A DNA stretch of 64,000 bases from Alteriqipengyuania_B sp035481675 (GCF_035481675.1 NZ_JAYJJW010000001.1:186001-250000); one strand, 5' to 3'. Positions 53,279 through 62,666 are shown, numbered from the stretch's first letter. Translations and numbers: made by a program. Notes: generated from the sequence alone by a model not told the origin.

Positions 53279-54730
53279 TTAAGGGGTTCGCTCGCCTTTC
53301 GCAAGGCGAGCGGGCACCAGCTTGCCGGGATTGAGGAGCCCGGCGGGATCGAGCGCGTCCTTGATCGCCTGCATCACCGCGATTTCGGCCGGGGCGCGGG
53401 TCGCGGCGAGCACGTCGCGCTTGTCCTGCCCGATGCCATGCTCTGCGCTGATCGTACCGCCGGCCGCTGCGATCTTTTCGTACACGAAGCGGCTGATCGC
53501 CTTGCCCTGCTCACGCTCCCACCGTGCGGGTTCGGAGCCTTTGGGCGCAAGCACGTGGAGATGGATGTTGCCGTCGCCCAGATGGCCGAAACCGCGTACG
53601 TCGTGGCCCGGAAATTGCTGCGGAATGACCGTTTCCAGCATCGTGAGCGTATCGGGCATCGCTTCGGGCGGGACTGCGATGTCGTGCTGCACGGCGGGGC
53701 GGTGGGCCTTTTCCGCCGGCGCGATGTTCTCGCGCAGGGCCCAAAGCGCCTCCGCCTGGGTTTCGCTGGCGGCAATCACCGCATCCTCGACGAGCCCGGC
53801 TTCCAGCGCGGATGCGAGGCAAGCCTCGACCGCATCGCCGAGGGCAGGCGCGCCATCCGCGTCGGCATCGAATTCCAGCAGCGCGTTCCACGCGTGCCGC
53901 CCTTCCAGCGGGTGGTGCGCATCGGGCAAGTAATCGACCACCGTGTCGAGGCAGTCGGCCGGCACGACTTCGAACCCTTCGAGCGCTGCGCCCATGCGGC
54001 CTTGGCAATGCAGCAACAGCCTGCGCGCGGTGTGGATGTCGGGCAGGCCGGCCCAGACAACCCGCCGTTCCGCAATCGCGGGGACCAGCTTCAGGACCGC
54101 GGCAGTCACGATGCCGAGCGTGCCCTCGGAACCGATGAACACCTGCTTGAGGTCGAAGCCCCGGTTATCCTTCTTGAGCGGGGCGGTAAGGTCGAGGATT
54201 TCGCCGCCCGGCGTGATCACCTCGAGCCCGGCGACAAGTTCCCGCATCACGCCGTGGCGCAAGACCTGCGTTCCGCCCGCATTGGTGGAGACGAGCCCGC
54301 CGACGGTCGCCGAACCCTTGCCGCCGAGCGACAGGGGAAACCTCAGGCCCTTAGTCTCGGCCGCCTCGTGCAGTGTTTGCAGCACCACGCCCGCACCGCA
54401 GCGCGCGAGCGAGGCCGCGCTATCGATCTCCAGCGTGTCGAGCCGTCGCAGGGAAAGGAGGAGCGCGGTTCCGCTATCGTCCGGCGTTGCGCCGCCGACC
54501 ATGCCACTGTTGCCGCCCTGCGGCACGATCGGCGTACCGGTTTCGGCGCATAGCTTCACCAACGCGGCGACCTCCGTCGTGAAGGCGGGCGAGGCGAGGG
54601 CCATGGCCCGCCCTTCGTAACGCCCGCGCCAATCGGTCAGCCACGGTGCCATCGCCTCGGCATCGCGCGACAGGCCCTTGTCGCCCAGAATGGCGTGCGC
54701 GCGGTCGAGGAAAGGGGTCTGGTCGGTCAT
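53279..54730 (-). CDS. FAD-linked oxidase, D-2-hydroxyacid dehydrogenase (GlcD/LDH-D-like)
   Basis: A 483-residue flavoenzyme. The FAD-binding domain (PCMH type) has IVPQGGNSGMVGGATPDDSGTALLLSLRRLD and GLVSTNAGGTQVLRHGVMRELV; the C-terminal FAD-oxidase domain has GFGHLGDGNIHLHV and EHGIGQDKRDVL. It oxidises D-2-hydroxyacids (for example D-lactate or D-2-hydroxyglutarate) and passes electrons on. The substrate cannot be named from sequence. ATG 54730 gives a normal N-terminus; upstream extension is not convincing. Confidence 0.92.
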   Translation of the reverse strand: MTDQTPFLDRAHAILGDKGLSRDAEAMAPWLTDWRGRYEGRAMALASPAFTTEVAALVKLCAETGTPIVPQGGNSGMVGGATPDDSGTALLLSLRRLDTLEIDSAASLARCGAGVVLQTLHEAAETKGLRFPLSLGGKGSATVGGLVSTNAGGTQVLRHGVMRELVAGLEVITPGGEILDLTAPLKKDNRGFDLKQVFIGSEGTLGIVTAAVLKLVPAIAERRVVWAGLPDIHTARRLLLHCQGRMGAALEGFEVVPADCLDTVVDYLPDAHHPLEGRHAWNALLEFDADADGAPALGDAVEACLASALEAGLVEDAVIAASETQAEALWALRENIAPAEKAHRPAVQHDIAVPPEAMPDTLTMLETVIPQQFPGHDVRGFGHLGDGNIHLHVLAPKGSEPARWEREQGKAISRFVYEKIAAAGGTISAEHGIGQDKRDVLAATRAPAEIAVMQAIKDALDPAGLLNPGKLVPARLAKGERTP

Positions 54731-54906
54731 CGGAAAACCAGATAGCGATGCGGCAAGCGCCTTGCCAGTTTTGCGCCAGTTCTGCGCCAGTTTTGCCGCC
54801 GAATGGGCGCGCGGCGGCAGGATTAAGCCATCGTTCAACCGTACTCCCTATCAGGGGACGGGCTCGAATATCCCGACGCCGCTTTCCGCCGGAGACCCGC
54901 TTACCC

Positions 54907-55440
54907 ATGCAGTTCCTGCCCATCATGCTTGCGCCGCTGGCGCTGATGCTTCCGGCAGTGTCTGCGGGCGGGGCGCAGGATGCGCCCCGGCTGGGCGAGG
55001 GCGATCCGCTGGCGGCATCGACCCTGCAGCCTGCCGCCGCAGGCCCGCTCGTCTGGCAGCCCGAGATCGGGCGACAGGTCCGGGTCGAACGCCGCGTCGT
55101 GCTGCGCATCGCCCCGCGCCGGACCAGCAGCGCGCCGCCGCCCGACAACCGCAGCCGGGTACGCTATCGCCGCGTCGCGATGGGCGACTGCATGCCGATG
55201 GAAGATATCGGCGCGGTCCGGCCTTCGGGAGAGAACCGGCTGCTGTTCTTCCGCCGCAGCGGCGGCATCGTGTCCGCCAGGCTCGAACGCAGCTGTAGCG
55301 CGCGGGCGTATTATTCCGGCTTTTACGTCGAACGCAGCGAGGACGGGCAGATGTGCGTGGCCCGCGAACGCCTGCGGTCGCGCAGCGGGGTGACGTGCAG
55401 CATCGCGTCGCTCGAGCGGCTGGAGCCTGTCACAGAATAA
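54907..55440 (+). CDS. Secreted hypothetical protein
   Basis: A 177-residue exported protein with signal peptide MQFLPIMLAPLALMLPAVSAGGAQD. The mature part is basic and arginine-rich, with four Cys (near residues 98, 130, 157 and 166) and beta-like segments (RVRYRRVAMGDCMPMEDIGAVRP, LLFFRRSGGIVSARLERSC). No family was recognised. It is divergent from the FAD-linked oxidase gene. The frame extends upstream to 54646, but only ATG 54907 yields a signal peptide. Confidence 0.7.
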   Translation: MQFLPIMLAPLALMLPAVSAGGAQDAPRLGEGDPLAASTLQPAAAGPLVWQPEIGRQVRVERRVVLRIAPRRTSSAPPPDNRSRVRYRRVAMGDCMPMEDIGAVRPSGENRLLFFRRSGGIVSARLERSCSARAYYSGFYVERSEDGQMCVARERLRSRSGVTCSIASLERLEPVTE

Positions 55441-55576
55441 CGCCGCAGCCGCGCCGCTCCCATTTCCTTGACTTTTCCGCCGTTTTCGCCGAGAGGCGCG
55501 GCGCGTTCGCAGCGTTTCGATTGGCCCGCCGGGCCGGATTGCCCGCAAACGCCCAACCAATCGCTCCGATTGACCT

Positions 55577-55593
55577 TTAGGGATTTAGCCTAA
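55577..55593 (+). promoter_or_regulatory. Inverted repeat in the helicase leader
   Basis: ttagg and cctaa are inverted arms seven bases apart, ending four bases before the helicase ATG, where the ribosome site should be. No clear Shine-Dalgarno is visible. It might block ribosomes or bind a protein; the arms are short. Confidence 0.25.
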
Positions 55594-55597
55594 GCCT

Positions 55598-56986
55598 ATG
55601 AAATTTGCCGATCTCGGCCTGTCCGACGAATTGCTCGCTGCGGTTGAAGCCGCGGGCTACGACACGCCTACCCCGATCCAGGCGGAAGCGATTCCGGCCG
55701 TCCAGATGATGAAGGACCTGATCGGCATCGCGCAGACCGGCACCGGCAAGACGGCCAGTTTCGTGCTGCCGCTGATCGACGTGCTCGCCAGCGGTCGCCG
55801 CCGCGCCCGCATGCCGCGCAGCCTCATCCTGGAACCAACCCGCGAACTGGCGGCGCAGGTGGCGGAGAATTTCGAGAAGTACGGCGTCAATCACGACCTG
55901 AAGATGGCGCTGCTGATCGGCGGCGTGCAGATGGGCGACCAGGTCAAGGCGCTGGACGAGGGCGTCGACGTGCTGATCGCCACGCCGGGCCGGCTGATGG
56001 ACTTGTTCGAGCGCGGCAAGATCCTGCTCAACGGCTGCGAGCTGCTGGTGATCGACGAAGCCGACCGCATGCTCGACATGGGCTTCATCCCTGACATCGA
56101 ATTCATCTGCGACAAGCTGCCCGAGCAGCGCCAGACGCTGCTGTTCTCCGCCACCATGCCTCCGCCGATCGAGAAGCTGGCGAAGAAATTCATGACCAAT
56201 CCCAAGCGGATCGAAGTGAGCCGCGCGGCGACCACCAACAGGGACATCACCGCCTTCAAGATCAACGTCCAGCCGCGCCAGAAGCGCGAGACGCTGGAAT
56301 GGCTGCTGCGCAACGACCACGTCGAAACCGCGATCGTCTTCTCCAACCGCAAGACGACGGTGCGCGAGCTCAACAAGCACCTGCAGCGCGCCGGTTTCGC
56401 CAGCGGTGAAATCCATGGCGACATCGACCAGGCGACCCGCCAGCGCGAGCTGGAGCGGTTCAAGTCCGGCGACATGAACATCCTCGTCGCCAGCGACGTC
56501 GCCGCGCGCGGGCTCGACATCAAGGGCGTGAGCCACGTGTTCAATTACGACACGCCGTGGCACCCGGACGATTACGTCCACCGTATCGGCCGGACGGGGC
56601 GTGCAGGGGCCAAGGGTCGCGCTTTCACCTTCGTCACGCCCGACGATGCCGAGGCGATCGACAATGTCGAAAAGCTCACCGGCAATCCGATCCCGGTGTT
56701 CGGCAAGAACGATGTCCGCGTCGAGCTGAAGCAGCCCGATGCCGACAAGCCGGAAAAGCGCAGCAAGCCGAAGAAGGCCGAGGAAGAGGACAGCGAGGCG
56801 CCTGCGCAGGCACGCGCTCCGTCGCCCGAGCGCAAGCCGCGCAAGGATTCCCGCAAGAGCGAGGAAAAGCGCGAGAAGCCCGCAAAAGCAGAGCGCAAGC
56901 CGCGCCGCCAGCAGGATGAAGAGCCGGTGCCGGCCGGCGAGTGGAACGGCCCGCGTCCGGACTTCCTCGACACCTCGGCAATCTGA
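55598..56986 (+). CDS. DEAD-box RNA helicase (RhlE-like)
   Basis: A 462-residue RNA helicase. Q motif GYDTPTPIQAEAIP, Walker A AQTGTGKTASFVLP (motif I), PTRELAAQV (Ia), VIDEADRMLDMGF (motif II, DEAD), FSATMP (III), and ARGLDIKGVSHVFNYD...HRIGRTGRAG (V and VI) are all present. The C-terminal 90 residues are a charged, Lys/Glu/Arg-rich tail typical of RhlE-type helicases in ribosome assembly or RNA decay. The specific partner is unknown. An inverted repeat sits just before the start codon. Confidence 0.94.
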   Translation: MKFADLGLSDELLAAVEAAGYDTPTPIQAEAIPAVQMMKDLIGIAQTGTGKTASFVLPLIDVLASGRRRARMPRSLILEPTRELAAQVAENFEKYGVNHDLKMALLIGGVQMGDQVKALDEGVDVLIATPGRLMDLFERGKILLNGCELLVIDEADRMLDMGFIPDIEFICDKLPEQRQTLLFSATMPPPIEKLAKKFMTNPKRIEVSRAATTNRDITAFKINVQPRQKRETLEWLLRNDHVETAIVFSNRKTTVRELNKHLQRAGFASGEIHGDIDQATRQRELERFKSGDMNILVASDVAARGLDIKGVSHVFNYDTPWHPDDYVHRIGRTGRAGAKGRAFTFVTPDDAEAIDNVEKLTGNPIPVFGKNDVRVELKQPDADKPEKRSKPKKAEEEDSEAPAQARAPSPERKPRKDSRKSEEKREKPAKAERKPRRQQDEEPVPAGEWNGPRPDFLDTSAI

Positions 56987-57047
56987 ACGCGCGCGTCTGG
57001 CGCAAAGTTAACCGAATGTTGAAGCCTCGCGCGCGATATGCGCGGGG

Positions 57048-57878
57048 ATGGAAGCGTTCGCATCCGATGCCGCAGCCAAGATGCTGGCCTTCGCGCCGGC
57101 CGCGCTGCTGTTCGCGGTGCTCGCCACGATCCTGAAGCGCGAGCGGATCTGGGCTGCGCTCGCCCGCACCAGGGGTGAGACACTGACCAACATCGGCCTC
57201 GTCGCGATCAATTCGCTGATCCTCGCCCCGCTGCTGGTCCTGCCGACCGAACGCTGGAACGATGCGGCGGCGATTTTCCCTGCAATGGCCGCTTTCTGGG
57301 ATGCGCAAGGCGCGGCGCTGGTCCTGCCAGTCACGCTGCTGGCGGGCGAGTTCATCATTTACTGGCGCCATCGGGCTGAGCACACGAAATGGCTCTGGCC
57401 GATGCACGCGGTCCATCATTCGGACACGGCGATGACGTGGCTGGCGCTGCTGCGCAAACACCCACTGGCGAAGGTGCTCTCGCTGTTCGTGGATGTCGCG
57501 CCGCTGATCCTGCTGGGCCTGCCGGTTTGGGCGATCGTCGTCTGCGGGCTGGCACGCACCTGGTGGGGATACTTCATCCATGCGGACTTGCCGTGGACGC
57601 TGGGCCCGCTCGGCAAGTGGCTGATCAGTCCTGCTGCCCACCGACTCCACCACATCGATGACCTGGAGCTATGCGGCAGCAATTACGGCGGCATCCTGAC
57701 GGTTTGGGACCGCCTGTTCGGCACTTATGTCGACCCCGCACCCTTCATCGATTGCCGGACTGGCGTTGAAGGCGGCTCGAAAGGCCTGGCCGGCGAACTT
57801 GCGCGGCCGTTTGCGGGCTGGGCGGCGATGGCGCGCAAGCCCGCCGCGCGGGCGGCGCAGGAAACTGCCGAGGCCTAG
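57048..57878 (+). CDS. Sterol desaturase / fatty acid hydroxylase family membrane protein
   Basis: A 276-residue integral membrane di-iron enzyme. Transmembrane stretches lie at about residues 13-30, 45-65, 88-105 and 150-175. The eight-His di-iron pattern is seen as WRHRAEHT, HAVHHSDT and AAHRLHHIDD, the classical HxxxH/HxxHH/HxxHH arrangement. The family hydroxylates or desaturates lipids, sterols or carotenoids (carotenoid hydroxylases share it); the substrate is unknown. Its stop overlaps the convergent uvrD-type stop by four bases. Confidence 0.88.
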   Translation: MEAFASDAAAKMLAFAPAALLFAVLATILKRERIWAALARTRGETLTNIGLVAINSLILAPLLVLPTERWNDAAAIFPAMAAFWDAQGAALVLPVTLLAGEFIIYWRHRAEHTKWLWPMHAVHHSDTAMTWLALLRKHPLAKVLSLFVDVAPLILLGLPVWAIVVCGLARTWWGYFIHADLPWTLGPLGKWLISPAAHRLHHIDDLELCGSNYGGILTVWDRLFGTYVDPAPFIDCRTGVEGGSKGLAGELARPFAGWAAMARKPAARAAQETAEA

Positions 57879-60175
57879 TCCGCTGGTTTCACGAAGCTGT
57901 CGATGACCCGCTTGGTGCCGGCATCCTCGAAATTGATTTCCAGCTTGTTGCCTTCTTGGCCCATCACCGTGCCGTAACCGAACTTGTCGTGGAACACCCG
58001 CGCGCCCAGCGCGATGTCGTTGCGCGGCTTGGCGGCGAAACTGGCGGCGCTGCGGCCCGGCTCCTTCACCCGCACCGGCGTCGTGTCGTATCCGCTGGCG
58101 AGTGCGCGCTGCCAGCCGGGACCGCGCGCGCTGCTGCGGCCGGGGCGGTTCTGCGAGACGTGGGCGAAGGGGTCCTCCGTTTCGGTCCAGTTCGCGCGCC
58201 ATAGGGAGGCGCCGCCGGTCATGGTCGTTTCCTGCTCGATATGCTCGTCCGGCAATTCCTCGACGAAGCGGCTGGGGATGGAGCTGGTCCACTGGCCGTA
58301 GATGCGCCGGTTCGCCGCATGCAGGATCGTGCAGCGCCGCCGTGCACGCGTGATGGCGACATAGGCGAGGCGCCGCTCTTCTTCGAGACTGGCGAGCCCG
58401 CCTTCGTCGAGCGCGCGCTGGGAGGGGAACACCCCGTCCTCCCACCCCGGCAGGAAGACGTGGTCGAATTCCAGACCCTTGGCGGCGTGGATGGTCATGA
58501 TCGTGACCTTCTCGTCCTCCGCATTGGCATCGTTGTCCATGACCAGTGCGACATGTTCGAGGAAATCGCCGAGCGTGTCATACTCCTCCATCGCGCGGGC
58601 GAGTTCGGACAGGTTTTCCGCGCGGCCTGCAGCCTCTGCCGTCCGGTCCGCTTCCAGCATCGCGTCGTAACCGCTTTCCGCCAGTACGTTACGCAGCAGC
58701 TCGGCGGGGGAGACCTGCTCCGCCATGTCCCGCCAGCGCAGGAAATCGTGGAGCAAGGCCGCGATCGTGTTGCGGGCGCGGACGGGCAATTCGTCGCTGT
58801 CGGCCAGCTCCAGCGATGCGGCGGCGAGCGGCTGCTGCGTGCGGCGCGCATGCTGGTGCATCTTCTCCAGCGTCTTGGCACCCAGGCCGCGCTTGGGCTG
58901 GTTATAGATGCGCTCGAACGCCAGGTCGTCCTGCGGCTGGGCGATGACGCGCAGGTACGCGAGCGCATCGCGGATCTCCGCGCGTTCGTAGAAACGGAAA
59001 CCGCCGATGATGCGGTAGTTCAGGCCGATCTGGATGAAGCGGTCTTCGAACTCGCGGGTCTGGTAGGATGCACGCACGAGGATGGCGACTTCGTCCAGCG
59101 ATGCGCCTTCACGCTCCAGCCGCTCGATTTCCTCGCCAACGCGGCGCGCTTCCTCCGGCGCATCCCACACGCCGATGACGCGGACTTTTTCGCCTTCGGG
59201 CAGCTCGGTCCACAAGGTCTTGCCAAGCCGCTGGCTGTTGGCGTCGATCAGTCCGCCGGCGGCGGCAAGGATTTGCGGGGTGGAGCGATAGTTCTGCTCC
59301 AGCCGCACGACCTTGGCGCCCGGGAAATCCTTCTCGAAGCGCAGGATGTTGGCAACTTCCGCCCCGCGCCAGGAATAGATCGACTGGTCGTCGTCCCCCA
59401 CCACGCAGATGTTCTTGCGCTCCTGCGCGATCAGCCGCAGCCACAGGTACTGCACGGCGTTGGTGTCCTGGTACTCGTCCACCAGCACGTATTTGAACCG
59501 CTTCTGGTAGCTTTCGAGCACGTCGCGATGCTGGCGCAAGATGTTGAGCATGTGCAGCAGCAAATCGCCAAAATCGCAGGCGTTGAGCTGTTTCAGCCGC
59601 TCCTGGTAGCGCGCGTACATCGCCTGGCCCTTGCCGTTGCCATAGGCCTCATTGTCGATGGCGGTCAGATCGGCGGGGTTGAGCCCGCGGTTCTTCCACC
59701 CGTCGATCAGTCCGGCGAGCTGGCGGGCGGGGAAGCGCTTCTCGTCGAGACCGGCTTCCGTGATCAGCGCCTTGAGCAGGCGCAGCTGGTCGTCCGTGTC
59801 GATGATCGTGTAATTCGGCTCCAGCCCGACCAGCTCCGCGTGGCGGCGCAGCATCTTGGCGCCGATCGAATGGAAGGTGCCGAGCCACGGCATACCTTCC
59901 AGCGCTCCGCCGGTCAGCTTGCTGACACGGTCACGCATCTCGCGCGCCGCCTTGTTGGTGAAAGTGACGCAGAGGATCTCGCTCGGCCACGCCATCCGTT
60001 CGCGCACGATATGGGCGAGGCGGTGGGTGAGGGCGGCAGTCTTACCCGTGCCGGCACCGGCCAGCATCAGCACCGGCCCATCCAGCGTCATCACCGCCTC
60101 GCGCTGCGGCGGGTTGAGATGCGCAAGCCACTGCGGAGCGGCCTGTGCCGGCAAGTTGGGGTCGGTTTCGGGCAT
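57875..60175 (-). CDS. UvrD/PcrA-type 3'-5' DNA helicase
   Basis: A 766-residue superfamily 1 helicase. LNPPQREAVMTLDGPVLMLAGAGTGKTAALTHRLAH holds the Q motif and Walker A, FTNKAAREMRDRV is motif Ia, YQDTNAVQYLWL follows VDEY (motif II), VGDDDQSIYSWRGA (III), VRLEQNYRS (IV), TIHAAKGLEFDHVFLPG (V) and VAITRARRR (VI). The extra C-terminal GxRVFHDKFGYGTVMGQEGNKLEINFEDAGTKRV segment is the PcrA/UvrD Tudor-like domain that touches RNA polymerase. It works in excision repair with UvrABC and in replication. No SOS box was seen upstream. Confidence 0.95.
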   Translation of the reverse strand: MPETDPNLPAQAAPQWLAHLNPPQREAVMTLDGPVLMLAGAGTGKTAALTHRLAHIVRERMAWPSEILCVTFTNKAAREMRDRVSKLTGGALEGMPWLGTFHSIGAKMLRRHAELVGLEPNYTIIDTDDQLRLLKALITEAGLDEKRFPARQLAGLIDGWKNRGLNPADLTAIDNEAYGNGKGQAMYARYQERLKQLNACDFGDLLLHMLNILRQHRDVLESYQKRFKYVLVDEYQDTNAVQYLWLRLIAQERKNICVVGDDDQSIYSWRGAEVANILRFEKDFPGAKVVRLEQNYRSTPQILAAAGGLIDANSQRLGKTLWTELPEGEKVRVIGVWDAPEEARRVGEEIERLEREGASLDEVAILVRASYQTREFEDRFIQIGLNYRIIGGFRFYERAEIRDALAYLRVIAQPQDDLAFERIYNQPKRGLGAKTLEKMHQHARRTQQPLAAASLELADSDELPVRARNTIAALLHDFLRWRDMAEQVSPAELLRNVLAESGYDAMLEADRTAEAAGRAENLSELARAMEEYDTLGDFLEHVALVMDNDANAEDEKVTIMTIHAAKGLEFDHVFLPGWEDGVFPSQRALDEGGLASLEEERRLAYVAITRARRRCTILHAANRRIYGQWTSSIPSRFVEELPDEHIEQETTMTGGASLWRANWTETEDPFAHVSQNRPGRSSARGPGWQRALASGYDTTPVRVKEPGRSAASFAAKPRNDIALGARVFHDKFGYGTVMGQEGNKLEINFEDAGTKRVIDSFVKPAD

Positions 60176-60297
60176 GGTGAACAGCTAGGGAACACGGGGC
60201 CGCTGCGCAAGGCGTCAGTCCGCGCGAACGCGCAGGCACGCGGAACGTATTTCCATCGTCCGGCGTTTTAATGGCCAGAGAATTGAAGGAGTTGCCG

Positions 60298-60630
60298 ATG
60301 CGCAAGATTTTCACCACCGCCGCGGCGGCCGCCGTTTTCATCGGCCTTCCCGCCGCCGCCTCGGCGCAGGACGCGAATGCTACCGATACCGCCGACGCTG
60401 CGACAGAGGCTGCGAACAGCGGCGGACCGGCAACGCGTCAGGCCGTGCTCGACACGACGCCTGCCCCGCAAAAGGATTATCCGGTTTGCAGTGCCACCGT
60501 GACCGACGGCTGCATCCAGCCGCGCGAGGCCGGGATGAATTACGGCAACCGTCCGCTCGATTACTGGCCCGGCAAGCCTGCCAGCCAGATGACCCCGGAA
60601 GAAAAGCGCGCCGCCCGTCCGAAGGACTGA
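60298..60630 (+). CDS. Small secreted hypothetical protein
   Basis: A 110-residue exported protein. Signal peptide MRKIFTTAAAAAVFIGLPAAASAQD. The mature part is short and mostly polar, with two Cys in PVCSATVTDGCIQPREAG and the tail GMNYGNRPLDYWPGKPASQMTPEEKRAARPKD. Similar small proteins occur in related genomes by memory of the NRPLxYWPGKPAS-type tail; function unknown. ATG 60298 with gaagga eight bases upstream is used rather than the upstream in-frame Met. A terminator follows. Confidence 0.8.
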   Translation: MRKIFTTAAAAAVFIGLPAAASAQDANATDTADAATEAANSGGPATRQAVLDTTPAPQKDYPVCSATVTDGCIQPREAGMNYGNRPLDYWPGKPASQMTPEEKRAARPKD

Positions 60631-60672
60631 GCGGCACGCAAACAGACCAGTTCGTCACGCCTGTGGCGTTGG

Positions 60673-60708
60673 AAAGGGCGCTCCGCCAAGCGGGGTGCCC
60701 TTTCTTTT
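60673..60708 (+). terminator. Rho-independent terminator between convergent genes
   Basis: aaagggcgctccgc and gcggggtgcccttt form a stem with minor mismatches and a three-base loop, followed by cttttg. It separates the small secreted protein gene from convergent rsmD. Confidence 0.8.
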
Positions 60709-60712
60709 GCGC

Positions 60713-61261
60713 TCAGTCCGGCAGGCGCAGCAGCCGGAGCATAGCCTTGCCGACCTTGCGTTCCGCCGCGATGTCGACCGCCTTGAAGCTCGCCTCCTCG
60801 TCCGCTGCGGTTTCGAGCGCGATCCAGGTCGCCGGGCCGATCCAGCCGAGCCGTGCGAGCCGGTCGATCGCTACCGCGCCCGCGCCGGTGTGATAGGGCG
60901 GGTCCAGCAGGATCAGGTCGTGCGGCGCCTTGGCGGGGCCAAGCGAAAGCACAGACCCCGCCTGCACGGCGAAGCGCGTGCGATCGGCCTTGAGCGAGGC
61001 GAGGTTGGCCTTGATCGCTTCCACCGCGCTGCGTTCCTGCTCCACGAACAGGCAATGCGCCGCGCCGCGCGACAGCGCCTCGGTACCGAGCGCGCCGGAG
61101 CCGGCGAACAGGTCCGCCACGCTCAGACCTTCGAAGCTGCCGAGGCGGCTGGCGAGCATGTTGAACAGCGTTTCGCGCGTCCGGTCCGCGGTGGGGCGCG
61201 TAACCTCCCCCTTGGGCGCAACAAGCTTGCGACCGCGCCAGTCGCCGGCGACGATCCTCAC
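60713..61261 (-). CDS. rsmD: 16S rRNA (guanine966-N2)-methyltransferase
   Basis: A 182-residue enzyme of normal size. RIVAGDWRGRKLVAPKGEVTRPTADRTRETLFNML is the typical RsmD N-terminus, VADLFAGSGALGTEALSRGA holds motif I, and LILLDPPYHTG is the catalytic (N/D)PP(Y/F) motif for N-methylation. It starts with GTG 61261, overlapping the pseudouridine synthase stop (GTGA). Both gene products modify ribosomal RNA. Confidence 0.93.
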   Translation of the reverse strand: MRIVAGDWRGRKLVAPKGEVTRPTADRTRETLFNMLASRLGSFEGLSVADLFAGSGALGTEALSRGAAHCLFVEQERSAVEAIKANLASLKADRTRFAVQAGSVLSLGPAKAPHDLILLDPPYHTGAGAVAIDRLARLGWIGPATWIALETAADEEASFKAVDIAAERKVGKAMLRLLRLPD

Positions 61262-62013
61262 GCTTTCAGCTTCCGGCGCATCGCTTCCAGCGGACCGCGG
61301 GGCACGATATCGACCTGCCCGCGGGGCAAGTCGCCGAGTTCGAACGGGCCGTAGGCGGTGCGGACCAGCCGGTTCACCTGCAGGCCGAGGTGTTCGAGGA
61401 CATTGCGCACCTCGCGGTTCTTGCCTTCGGTCAGGGTCATTTCGATCCACTGGTTGCGGCCGCTGCTGCGTTCCAGGTTCGCGTCGATGGGGCCATAACG
61501 CATGCCGTCCACCGTGATGCCGGTCATCAGGTCTTCCAGCGTTTCCTGCGAAACCTCCCCGAAGGCGCGGGCGCGGTAGGTGCGGGGGATCTCGTTGCGC
61601 GGCAGTTCCAGCGCGCGCTTCAGTTCGCCGTCGTTGGTCAGCAGCAGCAGGCCTTCGGTGTTGTAGTCCAGGCGGCCGACCGGCATCACCCGCGGCGCAT
61701 CCTTGGGCAGGGCGTTGCGCAGCGCGTCGTAAATCTTCGGCCGGCCTTTCGGATCGCGCTCCGCCGTCAGCAGGCCGGCGGGCTTGTGGAAGCGATAGAG
61801 GCGGGCAGGCGCGGGCTTTTCAACCGGCTTTTCGTCCACGCTGACGCCCTTGAGCGAAGTGAGCAGGGTCGCCGGTTTTTCGACGGGCTTGCCGTCGATG
61901 GCGATCCGGCCATCCTCGATCATCCGTTCCACTTCGCGGCGGCTGGCAACGCCAGCGCGGGCCAGCAATTTGGCGATGCGCTGCGGCGCGTCGGCTTCGT
62001 CTCGATTGCTCAT
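61258..62013 (-). CDS. 23S rRNA pseudouridine synthase (RluB/RsuA family)
   Basis: A 251-residue synthase. The N-terminal S4 domain is QRIAKLLARAGVASRREVERMIEDGRIAIDG. The catalytic domain has LYRFHKPAGLLTAERDPKGRPKIYDAL and VGRLDYNTEGLLLLTNDGELKRAL with the active-site Asp in RLDYNTEGL. This is the RsuA/RluB/E/F family; RluB is the most likely assignment, but the exact target uridine cannot be read. ATG 62013 gives the family N-terminus. Operon with rsmD. Confidence 0.92.
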   Translation of the reverse strand: MSNRDEADAPQRIAKLLARAGVASRREVERMIEDGRIAIDGKPVEKPATLLTSLKGVSVDEKPVEKPAPARLYRFHKPAGLLTAERDPKGRPKIYDALRNALPKDAPRVMPVGRLDYNTEGLLLLTNDGELKRALELPRNEIPRTYRARAFGEVSQETLEDLMTGITVDGMRYGPIDANLERSSGRNQWIEMTLTEGKNREVRNVLEHLGLQVNRLVRTAYGPFELGDLPRGQVDIVPRGPLEAMRRKLKA

Positions 62014-62159
62014 CCGCAGCGCCTTAGCGGGCAATGGCGGCGCGGCCAACGCTTGGTCGGACAATAGCGGCAACTGGTCGCGCAAGCCGGATAAAAACCG
62101 TTGTCTGACAGTTGGTTGGGTAAGTCGAACACGACATTACACCAATACAGGACATTATC

Positions 62160-62597
62160 ATGACCCAAGGACTCGCAACGCTCGAAACCCTCGCCGACAC
62201 CGCCATCGACAGCACGCTCGGCTACGAAAAGGCAGCCGAACGCGCTACCGATGCCAACCTGCAGAGCACGCTGCGCGCGGCTGGCGCAGAACGTCGCCAG
62301 GTCGTCAGCAGCCTCAACGGCGAAATCAGCCGCTTGGGTGGCACGCCCCGCGAAGACGGATCGTTCAGCGGCAGCGCCCACCGCGCATGGGTCGATATGA
62401 CGACCATGTTCGGCGACAAGAATGAAAGCGCGGTCGAACGCGTCGAAGAAGGCGAAGACTACATCAAGGGCAAGTTCCAGAGCGCATTGGACGACGATGA
62501 CCTTCAGCCGGAAAGCCGCCAAATCGTGCAACAGTGCTTTGCCCAGATCTGCGAAGGCGAGCGCATGAGCGACCGCCTCGACTCGCAGTTTTCCTGA
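62160..62597 (+). CDS. DUF2383 (PA2169-type) four-helix-bundle protein
   Basis: A 145-residue all-alpha protein without signal peptide: four predicted helices with LADTAIDSTLGYEKAAERATDANLQSTLRAAGAERRQVVSSLNGEISRLGG and GSAHRAWVDMTTMFGDKNESAVERVEEGEDYIKGKFQSAL. This is the ferritin-like DUF2383 pattern, often stress-related in proteobacteria. Function unknown. A ribosome site (agga) lies eight bases before the ATG. It is divergent from the pseudouridine synthase and followed by a strong terminator. Confidence 0.88.
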   Translation: MTQGLATLETLADTAIDSTLGYEKAAERATDANLQSTLRAAGAERRQVVSSLNGEISRLGGTPREDGSFSGSAHRAWVDMTTMFGDKNESAVERVEEGEDYIKGKFQSALDDDDLQPESRQIVQQCFAQICEGERMSDRLDSQFS

Positions 62598-62630
62598 TCG
62601 CTTGCAATTCGAGGGTAAGACCCTCGGCGA

Positions 62631-62659
62631 AAACCCCGCTCGACCGAGCGGGGTTTTTT
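62631..62659 (+). terminator. Rho-independent terminator after the DUF2383 gene
   Basis: accccgctcg and cgagcggggt form a near-perfect stem followed by tttttt. A second small perfect hairpin (cgagggt-aag-accctcg, 62610-62626) precedes it. Confidence 0.9.
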
Positions 62660-62666
62660 CGTTCGA

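Noticed and set aside
58241..60271. A 676-codon plus-strand frame opposite the UvrD/PcrA helicase
   Set aside because: Antisense of a gene with all helicase motifs; composition (long Val/Leu/Arg/Gly runs without domains) is typical of a shadow frame.
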